NCBI GenBank assembly: GCA_003184365.1
Contig: NKYR01000024.1
Coordinates: forward strand, 124,001-188,000
Direction of reading: 5' to 3'
Length of the DNA: 64,000 nt
DNA from: Evernia prunastri
Lineage: Eukaryota > Ascomycota > Lecanoromycetes > Lecanorales > Parmeliaceae
Of the stretch, positions 1-10,873 are shown one piece after another (the first letter of the stretch is position 1; every line of letters starts with the position of its first letter). The notes below the pieces were generated by a model. That model did no database searches. It saw only the letters and a list, made by a program, of their open reading frames with translations, and was not told the origin of the DNA. Made by a program: the position numbers and the translations under genes.

Positions 1-1
1 G

Positions 2-1075
2 GCCTCACAACTAGAGACGGAAGCGTACGACGCAGCGGGTAGTCCTAGCTCCAACCCTCCCTGTCTGGGACCACCTTTCGAGTACAGAGACGTAACATTC
101 GCTGAAGACCAAATGGCGACAGGGGTATGTTCGTATCGTACTGATAGTCTCAATATGCAGACCCCCAACGACTCATCGCACCACATGAAAGGATCACGGA
201 GTACGCTGCTCAGATACCCTACCATCTTCCCTCCATCCGATGATAGCCTGGAAGACGATCATGCGACCTCTCCGGCTGTCAGGGTCCGCAGCAGGAGGCA
301 GAGACAGGGCCGTGGAGCTGCATCTCCAAAACAATGGCCTAAGGCCAAACACAGGTGTCGCAACCCAGAATGCGACTATGCGTGCAACCGCCCTGAGCAT
401 CTACGAAGACATGAGCTGTCTAAGCATAGAGGCCCGTTGGTTCAGATGCACCCTTGCCAATTCCACAACTGTAAAGACCGCAGGACCGGCAAGCATCGTG
501 AGATTATAGCTCGTTTGGATAATCTAAAGGCCCACTACAACAAGACTCACTTCAAGTATGGCAACAGCGAAAAAGGCGGCAAAAACGAGAGGAAGTCTAT
601 GAAAGCAGCGTATGAAATGGGTCTCAGTGTGTACGACAATGTTCGATGGGCACTCTTACTTGACAAAAAGATGGATGTCAATCATGAAATCGAGGAATAT
701 ATGCACGTTTGGAAAATGCTGGGGTACTCAATTCTTGAGACAAGGGACACAAAGGTCAAAAGCGTGGTACCAGGTTTTGACTGTCCAGATGATGCAACAC
801 TCCAAAAGTATGACCCGAGATGGAGAGCACTCTGGGACGGAACCCTCACCTTAGACAAAGCCCTGAGCGTTGGGGAGAATATGGAGGAGTCAGAAGCGCA
901 AGGGCTGCTCGGAGTTACCATGTTGGAGACGGAGGCGATGGGAATCGACGACCTTGATCCTCGATGGAAAGCTCTGTTCAGCGGTCGCATGAGTGTGGAG
1001 CAGTCGGAGAAGCTTGGAGTGAAACAGAGGAACCCATTGTGGAAGAAATTGGTCGAAAGGCGCAGGGCTCGATAA
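2..1075 (+). CDS. C2H2 zinc-finger protein, 5' end outside window
   Basis: The frame is open from the left edge (base 2) to the stop at 1075. The first ATG is at 113, but upstream codons in the same frame have no stop, so the true start may lie outside the window. From the ATG it gives 320 residues. Two adjacent C2H2-like fingers are visible at about residues 82-105 (C-x4-C-x12-H-x4-H, CRNPEC then HELSKH) and 115-145 (CQFHNC, then HYNKTH). The second finger has a long loop. An Arg/Gln-rich basic stretch precedes them. The C-terminal third repeats a motif of the type DPRWRAL / DPRWKAL / NPLWKKL about every 40-70 residues, which suggests a small repeated helical unit. Family knowledge suggests a fungal nuclear DNA-binding protein; the target is unknown. 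No intron is needed inside the window. Confidence 0.8.
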   Translation, partial: ASQLETEAYDAAGSPSSNPPCLGPPFEYRDVTFAEDQMATGVCSYRTDSLNMQTPNDSSHHMKGSRSTLLRYPTIFPPSDDSLEDDHATSPAVRVRSRRQRQGRGAASPKQWPKAKHRCRNPECDYACNRPEHLRRHELSKHRGPLVQMHPCQFHNCKDRRTGKHREIIARLDNLKAHYNKTHFKYGNSEKGGKNERKSMKAAYEMGLSVYDNVRWALLLDKKMDVNHEIEEYMHVWKMLGYSILETRDTKVKSVVPGFDCPDDATLQKYDPRWRALWDGTLTLDKALSVGENMEESEAQGLLGVTMLETEAMGIDDLDPRWKALFSGRMSVEQSEKLGVKQRNPLWKKLVERRRAR

Positions 1076-1441
1076 CAGGGTGAACTGTTCTGATGATTAA
1101 CGAAAGTTGGCGTGGAATGAGTGATGACTTACTTACTTCTTGTATCCTTGTTGTCTCTTGCTTTCTCAATATGGTACTACATACCGCGAGTAGTCATTGA
1201 GGGCCGCGTCCGGTAAAGAAAAGTTTTGATAAGATACTAAGGTCTCAGACCAAACAGCGCTTTAAGTTTTCCGCATAGGCCTGGATGGTCAGACTAGCTT
1301 GGAGCATTCGCAACTAATACCACACGAGACCTGATACTAGCGGCGTTATATCCTGCTACTAGAAGCCTAATTCCCGAGCTGCCGTCAAACGTCAATAGAA
1401 ACGTGCCAGTTCTTAAGAATACTTGAGTGGAAAATACCATC
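1076..1441. other. Intergenic, nothing recognised
   Basis: This is the convergent space between the zinc-finger gene and the minus-strand gene that follows. I see no conserved reading frame or repeat. Confidence 0.5.
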
Positions 1442-2515
1442 CTAAGAGGCGGGTTTCTCGGTATCGTGTTCCTTGTTCTCCTTGATCTTCCCGAACACCG
1501 CCTTAAACCTATTCCCAACGATTTTTATGACGCTCGCTCCTTTCTCATCCAGAATGGTGGACTTGAGAGCAGGCACCTCAGAGCCGCCGCGAGTCGAGCG
1601 AGAAGAGTCCAAACTAAAGTGCTGGCCACAGTGGTTGCAAGAGATGAAGGTTTGCCCTTTTGCATCATGAGAATGATCACACAGAGAACAAACAGGACCC
1701 TTTTCCACCGCAACGGAATCATTCAGGCGAATTTCCAAAGGAACGAAGCGAGGTATTTTAGTGTAGCCTGGGCGTGGACGATTAGTAGGACCGCCAAAGA
1801 ACAAAGCCTGACGTGGTGAGGATTGTATAGGAGACTGATGTTCGAGAATCCGTGGTAGGGAAGCTGATCTTCGTTGGATGGGTGGTGGATGGCGGCCTAG
1901 AAAGTTGTATCTTCGTTGCCTTTCATACTCGGTTGTGCGAACTCGACGGACGCTTGACTGCAGGGATCGAATAGACTCGAATGAGCTCGATCGTATCGAG
2001 CTGGCTATGTCTGGGATGTGCTATTGAAATGAGCGTGTGTTGTAAATGCGTTGGTCTTGCAGAGGGTCTTACCTGCTGTTGGATGGGAGTTGATTGTGGT
2101 CTTGCGGTACTCGGGTCTGTAGATGGTACAGTTGTAATCTCCGCTGTGCTCGCTCATCAGCTTTCTCTACTGATGTAGGTGAAGGGGTCGTCCTACCTGG
2201 CAGCATCGACGACCCCAAGGACTCCTGAGACCGAACAGCTGTGAAGACGATGGCTCCAGAAGGTGCAATTCTGAGCTCAGCCTTCGGATTTCTTGACCTA
2301 CGAGGGTGGAAAAGCTTCAAGGCTCGATCAAGGCCGGACGTCTTATTTGGGCGAGCGACATCGCCAGCTGAGGATCTGTGCGACAATGTCCTCTTCGCTC
2401 TACTAATAGCAGAGTCGCTGAGGGTCGTCGGATGAGGAAAAGAAGTTAGAACGTTTGGAATTCTATCCTCCTTCGCCGAGCGCCCCCTAATTCTGCCTAG
2501 CCCACGAGCAATCAT
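1442..2515 (-). CDS. Hypothetical protein with paired CxxC motifs
   Basis: Two exons on the minus strand, 2515-2073 and 2000-1442, are joined across a 72-nt intron with a GTAAGA donor and a CCAG acceptor. The phase agrees (2 nt + 1 nt) and gives 333 residues. The first ATG in frame is at 2515; the frame is open further upstream without an ATG, so an extra 5' exon is possible. The N-terminal two thirds are basic, Ser/Arg-rich and probably disordered. Near residue 260 there is CSLCDHS, followed about 17 residues later by CNHCGQHF: two Cys pairs that could bind one zinc. The tail is Lys-rich. I do not recognise the family. The intact frame across both exons supports a real gene; function is unknown. 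Confidence 0.6.
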
Positions 2516-3267
2516 ATCTTGACCTTCCACAATGCAAATACTGAGCACTAAACCTACGACTGGGTGAAACAGATGATTCCTTACACAAAATATGGATCGG
2601 CTCAGTGTCGGAAGCAATGGACTGTACTCAGATCCCTTAGCGGTTTGCAAGAGCTTGCTGATGTGCCTGCAGCTACGACATGTAGCAAGCGTCTTTTCTT
2701 GGTATCCCTGACTAGTAATTCTTAGAAAGCCAAACTGACGGTGCTGACAACAATTCAAGTAGGATGTAGTGCTCGAATTTGCGGATTAGTCGCTAACAAT
2801 CTTGTGTCACGTCCGAGCCTTCGAAGCAAGCTGCTAACCCACAATGACGGATCAGCATTACTTCTGGACTGGATAGGCTAATCTCGATGGCGAGGGGACC
2901 GATGGTGGCGTCAAGTCACAGATGACTTACCATTAGCTCAATTCTCAGTCCGCAATCTTGGAGTCGGAACTGCGAGTAGTTGCTTAACGATCTCCAAGAA
3001 CGCAACACGGCACCTTGGGCCGAAAACAGCGCTGAGCTGCCGCCACTGCCAATGGAGCTGGAAGAAAGAACAGTCTTCGAGATGAGCGGAATGCATCAAT
3101 CCAATAGCACTAGAAGGTCGTCGGTAGGTTGTTCTCTTTGCGGGGATTGGACATCAACGTTTTGTAGCGAATGATAATTTCCGACAGCAGCTTGACCAAC
3201 CTCGCGGGAATTCTATGAGCATCAGTGCAGTCAGCAACTTCTCCACCCCACCAGACCTATGAGCCAC

Positions 3268-3307
3268 ATGCCGCTATGCCGCTATGCCGCTATGCCGCTA
3301 TGCCGCC
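3268..3307. repeat. 8-bp microsatellite (ATGCCGCT)n
   Basis: About four and a half perfect tandem copies of an 8-mer in non-coding sequence. Confidence 0.9.
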
Positions 3308-3458
3308 CAGCAGCCCTCCCCATCAATATAGCACCGACCGTCTCCTTCCTGACCCGCGGAACGAAAGACTGTTGAGGTAAAGACTGCACCAGGCAAGAGT
3401 ATGCTAACGGGATAAGTGATGTCTAAGGATGGAAAGTGTACGATTAGAGACACGTCAC

Positions 3459-3495
3459 AGAAGAAGAAGAAGAAGAAGAAGAAGAAGAAGAAGAG
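3459..3495. repeat. (AAG)n microsatellite
   Basis: About 12 uninterrupted AAG units in non-coding sequence. Confidence 0.95.
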
Positions 3496-4290
3496 TAACG
3501 AGATGATTGCTCCTGCCCGATACACCAACATCAAAAAGCAGACGTGGAAGGCAGGGACCACCACGACGCACGGCACGGAAGGCAGAAACATGCTGGCCAT
3601 CCCGTTCATCCCGTTCCAGAGAGACGATCAGTTGGCAAGTCTTCATGGACAGCGTTAGGAGCCTGGAAGATACCGACGATGTCGATTGTGTACCACCTCC
3701 CCTCCTCAACCTCTCCAGCCAGCTCCTCTAAAAACAAACTCTGGAAAGATAGATGGGTCAAGATGCCCAAACTACCAAATGACACGGCGAGTTCCCACTC
3801 CCACTCCCGCTCCCACTTACACCTCACCCATACCCTTACGCAGGAAGGAGCCGATGAAAGGAGAGCCCGCGAGCCAGCACGCTCCTGGGTAATCAAAGGT
3901 ATGCTCCCATTTCCAGTCAGGCGGTTTCGATCAAGTTGGTAAGCAAACTGAACACGATTATGCGTACGGAGTACCATAGAGTTCAAGTGGGAAAACAAAC
4001 TAGCCCGTTTCGGGTACGGCTTCGGAGTTAAAGTGGATTTTGGAAGGGAAGAAGAAGGGGGGCACAGGCGAAGTTAGGAAAGAAGGATATCAGCCACTTT
4101 TCGGTTCAATGTTGTTGGTAGGGGGAGGGGTATCATGAAGGGAACTATGCTGGCTGGCCTTTTGCTCTTATTTCTATTGAAACAGGTGAAGAATCCGGGT
4201 ATCGAATGCAGCGAATACTCCCGCTCAGATACATTACAATGCAAGCTACCATTCTCCAAACGCTCGTAACCCACTCCCCTTCCCCACACC

Positions 4291-5460
4291 TCACCCCACA
4301 ATCCCCATCTCCTTCAACCTCGCCTTCCTCGCCTCCTCCTCCCTCGCCCGATCCCCCCTCCCCAAAAACTCCATCCGCCCCAGATAGCTCCCGCCGCTCT
4401 TCTCCGCCCTCTCCAACTCCCCCCGCAACCCCTGCCGCTCGACCTCCGCCTCCCAGTCCAGCTTCGACTTCTCCACCGTGTTCAGCTTCACCCCTTTCTC
4501 TTTCTTCCGCCCGACCTCCCACCCCTTGGCCCTCGTCGCGGCGTTGAGGTGTTTTGTGCCTTGGCCGCCGATGCTGGTGGGCAGGTCGGAGCGGGGGGGC
4601 CGGGTCACGCCCTTGATCAGGCGCTGCGGGTTGGGGTCGAGGAGCTCCTTGCGGGCTAGGGGACGGCGGAGGGCGGGGCCGGTTGGCGCGGTGGGGGCGT
4701 CGTCTTTGGATGCGAGGTGGGCTTGGGCTTCTTTGGAGGAGGCGGGGACGATTTTGGTGGAGGTGTGGGTTTGGCCGGCGAAGGTGTATGTGTGTGGTAT
4801 TGTGACTGTGGACTCGGGATTTGGCACTTGGAGGGAGGGGGGTATGTTGTCTTTTGATAAGGTCTCTGAGGACGGTGGTATATTCTCCGCGTCGGCGTTG
4901 GCATCTGGAGGCTTCTGAGTCGCTGTGGGTCGTTGAGAGGCTTGAGGATTGTTCAAGCGTGCCCAGACAGACTCGATGTCGATGGTTGCGCCTGAGGATT
5001 TCGAGACGGGTTTCTTGGTTTCATCTCCCCTGTCAAACACATATTAGCACAACGCTCTCTTCTCAACAACTGCAGTAAACTTCAGTAAAGGGTAGAAAGC
5101 AACGTACCCTCCCCTTCCACTCCTCAACCTGACCCTAATCCCCACCCCCCCCTCTCCCTCCTCATCCTCGCCATCTTCCAATACCCCACCATACCCTCCC
5201 TCGGCTCTCTCTTTCCCCTTCCCCTTCCCCTTCCGTCTCCTCTTTTTCCGACCCTGTGCAACAATCCCCTCGTCCCCACTCGCCATGTCCACGTCTCCAT
5301 CCGCGTCCGTTTTCCGCTTTCGATCTTTCTTGGCAGTAATCGTAGCTGCATCACTGACCTCACTCTCATCGCCTGAGGAGGGGGACAGAGAGGCGTCGAA
5401 ATCGGAATCTGAGGCGGAATTGTAGCCATCTTCGTCGGGAGGTGGGAGGGCGGGTGGCAT
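4291..5460 (-). CDS. swc5: SWR1-complex protein Swc5 (BCNT/CFDP1 family)
   Basis: Two exons, 5460-5108 and 5029-4291, are separated by a 78-nt intron (GTACGT donor, ACAG acceptor). The phases match and give 363 residues. The N-terminus is acidic (DEDGYNSASDSDFDAS, then a Ser/Glu cluster), followed by a long Lys/Arg stretch that looks like a nuclear localisation signal. The last 80 residues carry the BCNT signature: WEVGRKKEKGVK, then EKSKLDWEAEVE, then GSYLGRMEFLGR. In yeast Swc5 belongs to the SWR1 remodeller that exchanges H2A for H2A.Z; the acidic part contacts histones and the BCNT part is needed for activation. That role is inferred by family. The length is a little above the yeast protein because of low-complexity stretches. 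Confidence 0.9.
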
Positions 5461-5999
5461 TGTGACTGCGGGAACGGTAGGCGGGACTTTTATTCGGGGA
5501 GGAGGAAGTGTAAAGGATAGGGTGGTTATTCCAGACCGGATATTTGTGGTGTAGGAGAGCACGTTAGTGCTAAGAATGATCCGGGAGGCAACTGGAGCGT
5601 AGAGCCTTGGAGAGCCTGGTTAATCCTTAAACGAGGGGTCAAGCGCAGGTGGACAGTGACGACTGAAAGTCGGGGGAACAGAGAAAATCATTAGGTTCAA
5701 AACTGGGGAGTAAGTATTTATGGTAGACGGAATTAAGGAGAAGAGGGGTTGGGCTGCATCTAAAATCGATGTTAACGGCGTAGAACGCAACGAGAGTATA
5801 TTTCATCGGCGTCTCGGTGTAAAACTGCTATACATAGTCGCATACTCTGAACATCGAGTATTTTCAAGGCCGTTGAACCATCATAAAATGCGTCCGAAAC
5901 TCCACTACCACTACCACAACCCAGCTGAGCAGCTCCGACGTGCAAGCACGTCGCTCGCCGTCCGTCCCACCAACATAAACCCATCCAAAAGCCCGTTTT
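5461..5999. other. Intergenic, probable Swc5 promoter side
   Basis: This stretch lies upstream of Swc5 and at the 3' end of the next minus-strand gene. I see no reading frame or repeat worth calling. Confidence 0.5.
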
Positions 6000-6801
6000 T
6001 CATACCAGCTCGACCTCGCTTTTGGCTCCATCCACACCGCCCTTCTTCAACCTCATTTCCACCCACCAGCCCCAAGCCGTAGCGCCAACAGCCAATACCT
6101 CGACAAGGAGCAAGACTATGACCAAGTCCAAAGCCGCCAACCCGTCGTTACAGATCTTTGTGAAATTCGAAGGTGCAACGTTATCAAAGCTATGCCATCT
6201 GCAAGTCCACGAATTGAGAGTCCCTGTGGATGTGTTGTAGGCCAAGTTATTGGTGATGACCGAGGCGAAGATGATGGTGAAGATGGCGGCGCAGAAGCAG
6301 AGGAAAGAGAGGACGGTAGAGACGAGGTTTGTATTGTGGAGTCTTTGTCGCTGTACAATAGTTGTCAGCAGATCGAAGAAGTGTGATGGCAACGGTACGA
6401 CGTACCATGGGCACGAAAGCAACAGCAAGGTATGCAAGACTCAAAAGCGCAACAGTGATGCCGCACCCTAAGACTGCATGGCTGGGCCGCAAGTCGACGT
6501 TCAAAGGCCAGAGCGGTAGTATCCACTCAGGCTCACGACGAGAATTCGAGTAGGCCCGTAAGGAAGCACCAACGCAGGCGATGACGGCGACCGAAGCAAC
6601 GAACGTGATTGCTGCGATGACCACTCGCATGAAATGAACCCATCGGGAGAATTTCTGGTATCTTGCTGCAAGGAGGTCATCTGTGGTGTAGGCTGGTGGG
6701 CCGATGCTTGGACTTCGGCCAAGAGTGGAGAAGGTTGGCGATGCACTAGAAGTCATCTGGGGCTTTCGGTCGACCGACGATTTCACGGCTCCGAAAACCA
6801 T
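6000..6801 (-). CDS. Four-helix membrane protein (MARVEL-like topology)
   Basis: Exon 1 is 6801-6406 and exon 2 is 6350-6000. The intron is 55 nt with a GTACGT donor, a CTGAC branch site and an ACAG acceptor, in phase 0. The product is 248 residues. The N-terminal 55 residues are Ser/Pro-rich and soluble. Four hydrophobic helices follow, near residues 65-90, 113-132, 142-165 and 200-228. A loop between helices 3 and 4 has two Cys (TCRW, KICNDG), which could form a disulfide. The tail ends in charged residues. This layout is common among fungal MARVEL-like plasma-membrane or eisosome proteins, but I see no diagnostic motif, so family membership is an inference from topology. ATG 6801 is the first ATG in the open frame. 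Confidence 0.7.
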
Positions 6802-8002
6802 TGCGAATGAATGAGAGAAGTATTGACAGAGACCAGCAACGTCAACAACACTAATCACAAGAAGGCAGAAGAAGAATTGAAGTTGGAGAATGGAAATGAG
6901 TATACCAACTCACGGGGAGGCATTCCATCTTGAAGGGTCTAAATATATCGAGCCTCCATGCAAGTAGACCTGTATTCCCTCTCTCCGCAAATGATGCACC
7001 AGCGTTAATGCAGTAAGACGATATCTAGACGCTCGATGGCTAATGCATCAATTCGGATGTCTTGTTGATCTTCTCGCGCTTAAAGAGAATGATTGGTCGA
7101 GCTCATTCATGTTCCTGGGCTAACCAACATCAACAACTGCAGGAGAGATCCTAGCTCCTAGAGAAGATGGCGATTGGGCAGTGTCGTGAGCGGTGGAAGA
7201 CCTCAGAACTTAAAGGCACCCAGCGCGTAGAGAGATTGATCTTTCATGTAGAACTGGAAGGTGAGTGGAGGAGCTCGGGGACGAGTGAGAAACAGAGTTG
7301 CGGGCTGACCCTTTAGCTGCCGATCATTCTTGGTGTGCTCGGCGCTTACTCTAGCTTCCTAGAGGTACCTAGGTGTAGACTTGATGCTAATTATGGCTGA
7401 ACAATAAGCTACTGTTGAATAACAGACCAGAGGGCTGGGTACATAATGCTCTCAGGAACAAAAACACAGGCGGTGAAGACTGTGATAAAGCCGCTGCTGC
7501 CAAGCCACTGGTATATGTAGTGTAGGGTTGATTGCTAACGAATAGCGACCTGTTTGAAATAATATACCTTAATTACGGTTGGTTGGTGCAAGGTTAAGGT
7601 AACTCTAGAACTGGGCTCTGGCGGTAGTTGCTCGCAAATCATCGAGTAGGAATTGTCACTGGGACTAGGTCCATGTACCTCTCCGGAGATAACCAATTTC
7701 TACCTATTTACCTATATGCTTCTTTCAACGCAAGGCGGGCTGCATCCTATGCATTGCCCCATCCTATAGCATCTCCGTCCTCTAGCATCTCCATCCTCTA
7801 GCATCTCCGCCTACCATCATCTGAGACCTGCACTCATAGTCTCAGCTGAGGTTGACTGAATGCACGATTCCCTGCTCAGCATCCTTCTGCCGGCGACGTA
7901 AGGTTCTGAGACCCCTCTGGCTTTTCCGGGTGGGGACAACAGGTACCACCACCCAACACCCCCAGTAGCCAGACGACACCACACGTAGCCAACGATACCG
8001 CA
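6802..8002. other. 1.2-kb intergenic region with a short tandem repeat
   Basis: This is the upstream region of the membrane-protein gene. It contains a roughly 16-bp tandem repeat (unit close to TAGCATCTCCATCCTC, three copies, about 7760-7810). No supported gene. Confidence 0.6.
7760..7810. repeat. 16-bp tandem repeat, three copies
   Basis: Three successive near-identical copies of a CATCTCC-containing 16-mer, differing by single bases. Confidence 0.75.
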
Positions 8003-9272
8003 TCACTTGCGACCGGGGAGCGAGGCCATCAATGCGTGGAACGCAATCTGAAGGCGTAACCCCCGCTGAGAGACCTCGTGCCTCAGTCCGTTGAACTGTA
8101 TCGAATTATCTATGATGAGGCGGAAATCTGCCGTGAAGTCCTCCACAGAAGAGTAAACCTCTTTGCCGAGGTTGTCTCTCAAGGTGCGCAAATCCATGGG
8201 ATGCTTGATCTCCGCGTGGTACGTCGGAACTCCGTCTGCGACGGCATCCACAGGCCTGGAAAAGGGTTCGGAGTCCTCCTCGTTCTGTTCGACCAAGTCG
8301 TCGAGAATGCGGCGGAGGAAGACTTTCCTGGTCTCGGTCATGTAGGTCACCGGGGTCTTGGACGCCCTGCTATCCAAAATGTCGGGCCTGGTCGATCGTC
8401 TGCGCTTGGGTCTCTGCTTCCTGGGCAAAGCAATGACTGGCTCCAATTGGGTCGAGCCACTGTCATCATTGTTGGCGACCTTCGGTCTCGGCTTGGATTT
8501 TCGCTTCCGGACTAGAGTTTTATCTGACCCCAAAGGCTCTGGTTCGTTTTCTTCTGAGGATGACGCAGAACGGTCCTTGGTAATGTCGGCACTAGAGGGA
8601 CACAGACTGGGCCCGAGACGAGTCATTTTGCGTCTAGTCGATGAACGTAGCCGCCGAGATACTAAGCCAAAGTCAGCAACACTTCTGTGAGAAAGGAGGA
8701 TGGTAACATACCACTTGAATGTTCTGGACAAGGTACTTTGCGTCCATTGCCTGAACGTAGCCGACGAGGTTCTGAGCCAGAGTCAGCAACACTTATTTGA
8801 GAAACAAGGACGATAACATACCACTTGGGTTTTCTGCCGTAGCCTCTGCGTCCGGAAGGGCATTCCGACGACTACTGAGACCATTCAAAGCTCTGCTAGA
8901 GCCTGACGTTGGTGGTGTCGCAGCTGTCCGATAGGACGGTGGAGCAGATATGGAAAAAGCGTGCCTCTCCCTCTCATGTCTGTGTGTAGACCGGGTTTCT
9001 GGCAGTTGGGGCTCTGCCTGGGCTGGTTGCGCGATTGGATGTAACCTCCAGCGATATAGTACCTTTCCCGACTCGTCGGAGATCCTGAGGTACCCATTAA
9101 GATCTGCCATGTTGTAGACGACAGGGAGCTGGGGTATCGTGTATTCATCGCTTCCGAGGAGCGTCGTTACTCGAAGCACATCTGTGACCGTTGGAAAGCT
9201 GTGATCGGCGCCGAGAACGGTGATGGTGAACCCTTCCAGGCCTAGGCAGTGGATGACGAGCTGGGTGTCCAT
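8003..9272 (-). CDS. Bromodomain protein with a duplicated intron-exon unit
   Basis: Three exons, 9272-8822, 8771-8712 and 8661-8003, are joined by two 50-nt introns, both phase 1 with GTATGT donors and CTGAC branch sites. The product is 389 residues. The start is ATG 9272. Residues 1-80 form an unrecognised globular segment. The middle is basic and disordered. The last 110 residues are a bromodomain: ZA-loop PTYHAEIKHPMDL, then helix B/C with DFRLIIDNSIQFNG. The Asn that binds acetyl-lysine is present in the NSIQFNG segment. It most likely reads histone acetylation in the nucleus. The middle exon and the intron after it are a tandem copy of the adjoining sequence (see repeat 8631-8830), so residues encoded by exon 2 echo the start of exon 3 (RRLRSGNGR versus RRLRSSTRR). 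I cannot assign it to a named complex. Confidence 0.85.
8631..8830. repeat. 110-bp tandem duplication spanning an intron and an exon
   Basis: The blocks starting at 8631 and 8741 align at a constant offset of 110 bp over about 90 bp. Each block contains a whole 50-nt intron. The two introns match at about 42 of 50 positions, including identical donor, branch and AG acceptor. The copy adds one 60-nt exon and one 50-nt intron without disturbing the frame. Confidence 0.9.
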
Positions 9273-9860
9273 CTTAGAACGATTCGGTCAGACAATTACC
9301 TGAAGGATCGGAGGGGAAACTTACTTTGTACTGGGACGTTGAAATGATGATTATAGCGAGATCCGGGGAAATGAGGTTGGGAATTGAGCTCTAAAATAAT
9401 GATCGACGTCTTCGATGATCTTATAAAGTTCAATCTTAGAGACCGTGTAGATTATTGCGTTTGAAAGATAATGTGAGAAGAAGATAAGGCTCGCTGAAAT
9501 GAGAAGTTATGATAGTCGCGAGGTAAAATAGTGAAAGCAATAAAAATTGATGACTATAATTGCTTTGTTCTATAATCTCTTCAATCTTCGTTATAATATG
9601 AAATCGCTATAACTGTGTCCGAAGAAGTGAAATTGAGAACTAAGCTCTAAAGTAATGATCGATGTCTTTAGTGATCATGTATAATTCGATCTTAGGCGCC
9701 GTGTAGATTATTGCGTCCGGAAGATGATGTGAGAAGGAGATGAGGTTCGCTGAAATCAAAAGTTGTGACAGTCAAGTAAAACAGTGAAAACAATGAGGAT
9801 TGATGATTTTGTTTACTCTGTTTTACAACCTCTCCAACCCTCGTCGTGAAGTGAAATCTC
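9273..9860. repeat. About 255-bp imperfect tandem duplication upstream of the bromodomain gene
   Basis: Sequence near 9370-9610 recurs at 9626-9860 with an offset of 253-256 bp. Matching landmarks are CTAAARTAATGATCGAYGTC at 9391/9647 and GTGTAGATTATTGCGT at 9445/9701. Differences are mainly transitions. It is AT-rich, with no gene. Confidence 0.8.
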
Positions 9861-10436
9861 TATGACTGTGAGTGGTTTCCACGTCGACCTCCAGAGGAAA
9901 GGCAATCGGTGAGGCCTAAGTGAATAGATAAGCTATGACAGTGACTGATTTCCAATTCGACCTTCAGAGGGAAGAGAATCGATGAGGCCCAAGTGAAGAG
10001 ATAAGCTATAACTATGATTGATTTCCAATTCGACCCTTAGAGGAAAGACAATCGGTGAGCCCAAGTGAAAAGATAAGCTATAACTGTGACTGGTTTTCAA
10101 TTGAACTTCAGAGAATAAGACAATCGGTGACACCAAGTGTGAAAACAAGCTATAACTGTGATTGATTTCCAATTCGACCTTCAGACGAAAGACAGTCGAT
10201 AAGCTCAAGTGTGAAAACAAGCTATAACTGTGATTGATTTTCACTTCGACCTTCAGACGAAAGACAGTCGATAAGCTCAAGTGAAGAGACAAGCTATGAC
10301 TGTGACTGATCCACTTCGACCTTCAGACGAAAGACAATCGATGAGGCCCAAGTGAGGAGACAAGCTATGACTGTGACTGGTTCCCACTTCGTCCTTCAGA
10401 CGAAAGACAATCGGTGAGGCCTAAGTGAGGGGACAA
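9861..10436. repeat. 72-bp minisatellite, eight units
   Basis: Eight head-to-tail units begin near 9861, 9934, 10007, 10079, 10151, 10223, 10295 and 10366, a spacing of 71-73 bp. A core such as CTTCAGACGAAAGACAATCG is shared. The first unit continues directly from the end of the 255-bp duplication, whose ends carry the same TATRACTGTG start. On the minus strand the 72-bp period gives an open 24-residue repeat. I treat this as a by-product of the period, not a gene. Confidence 0.9.
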
Positions 10437-10873
10437 GAGAAAGAAGAAGAAGAAAAAGAAAACCTGTTGACGAAGTTGCCGAATCCATGAGTAGCTTATC
10501 GATGGCCGTGAACCTCAAGGCTTCCGCGAGTGAATCAGCCCAATAACCATGACTCCCTCGGAGCCAGCAGGCAATTGTAAAAAACCAAAAAGCTAAACAA
10601 GAGACCGAGCCTCCGTAGTCAGCCTCGACTCCTTGCCATGTAGTCGTGGGCCGTCTTACCAAAAGACTAGACACCGTTTGGCAAGCACCTCAGCCGTAGA
10701 CCTGTCCATCCCCCGACGACGGCTGACCTGAAAGCCACCCCTTCACCCTCTCCAGCTCGTTCCCACAGCCCAGACAACCCCTCATGTCCGCCCCACCCAC
10801 ACCTCCATCACTGCATCACCTCTTTTCCAACCGCCCAGCGCAAGTCTTCCCCACCGCACATAAAAGAAAGCCC
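10437..10873. other. Intergenic, nothing recognised
   Basis: This stretch lies between the minisatellite and the CENP-X gene. It contains an AAGAAG-rich patch near 10440-10460 and no supported gene. Confidence 0.5.

Larger units (their letters stand above)
2516..4290. other. 1.8-kb intergenic region with microsatellites
   Basis: No convincing gene. It holds an 8-mer repeat (ATGCCGCT, about 4.5 copies, 3268-3307) and an uninterrupted AAG/CTT trinucleotide run (about 3460-3494). The long Lys or Leu runs in reading frames here come from that microsatellite. Confidence 0.6.

Noticed and set aside
3298..3709. Frames with long Leu or Lys runs
   Set aside because: They are products of the (AAG)n microsatellite read on either strand.
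9933..10292. Minus-strand frame with a 24-residue repeat
   Set aside because: The period of the minisatellite is 72 bp, a multiple of three, so an open repeating frame arises automatically. There is no start context, and substitutions are not codon-biased as far as I can see.
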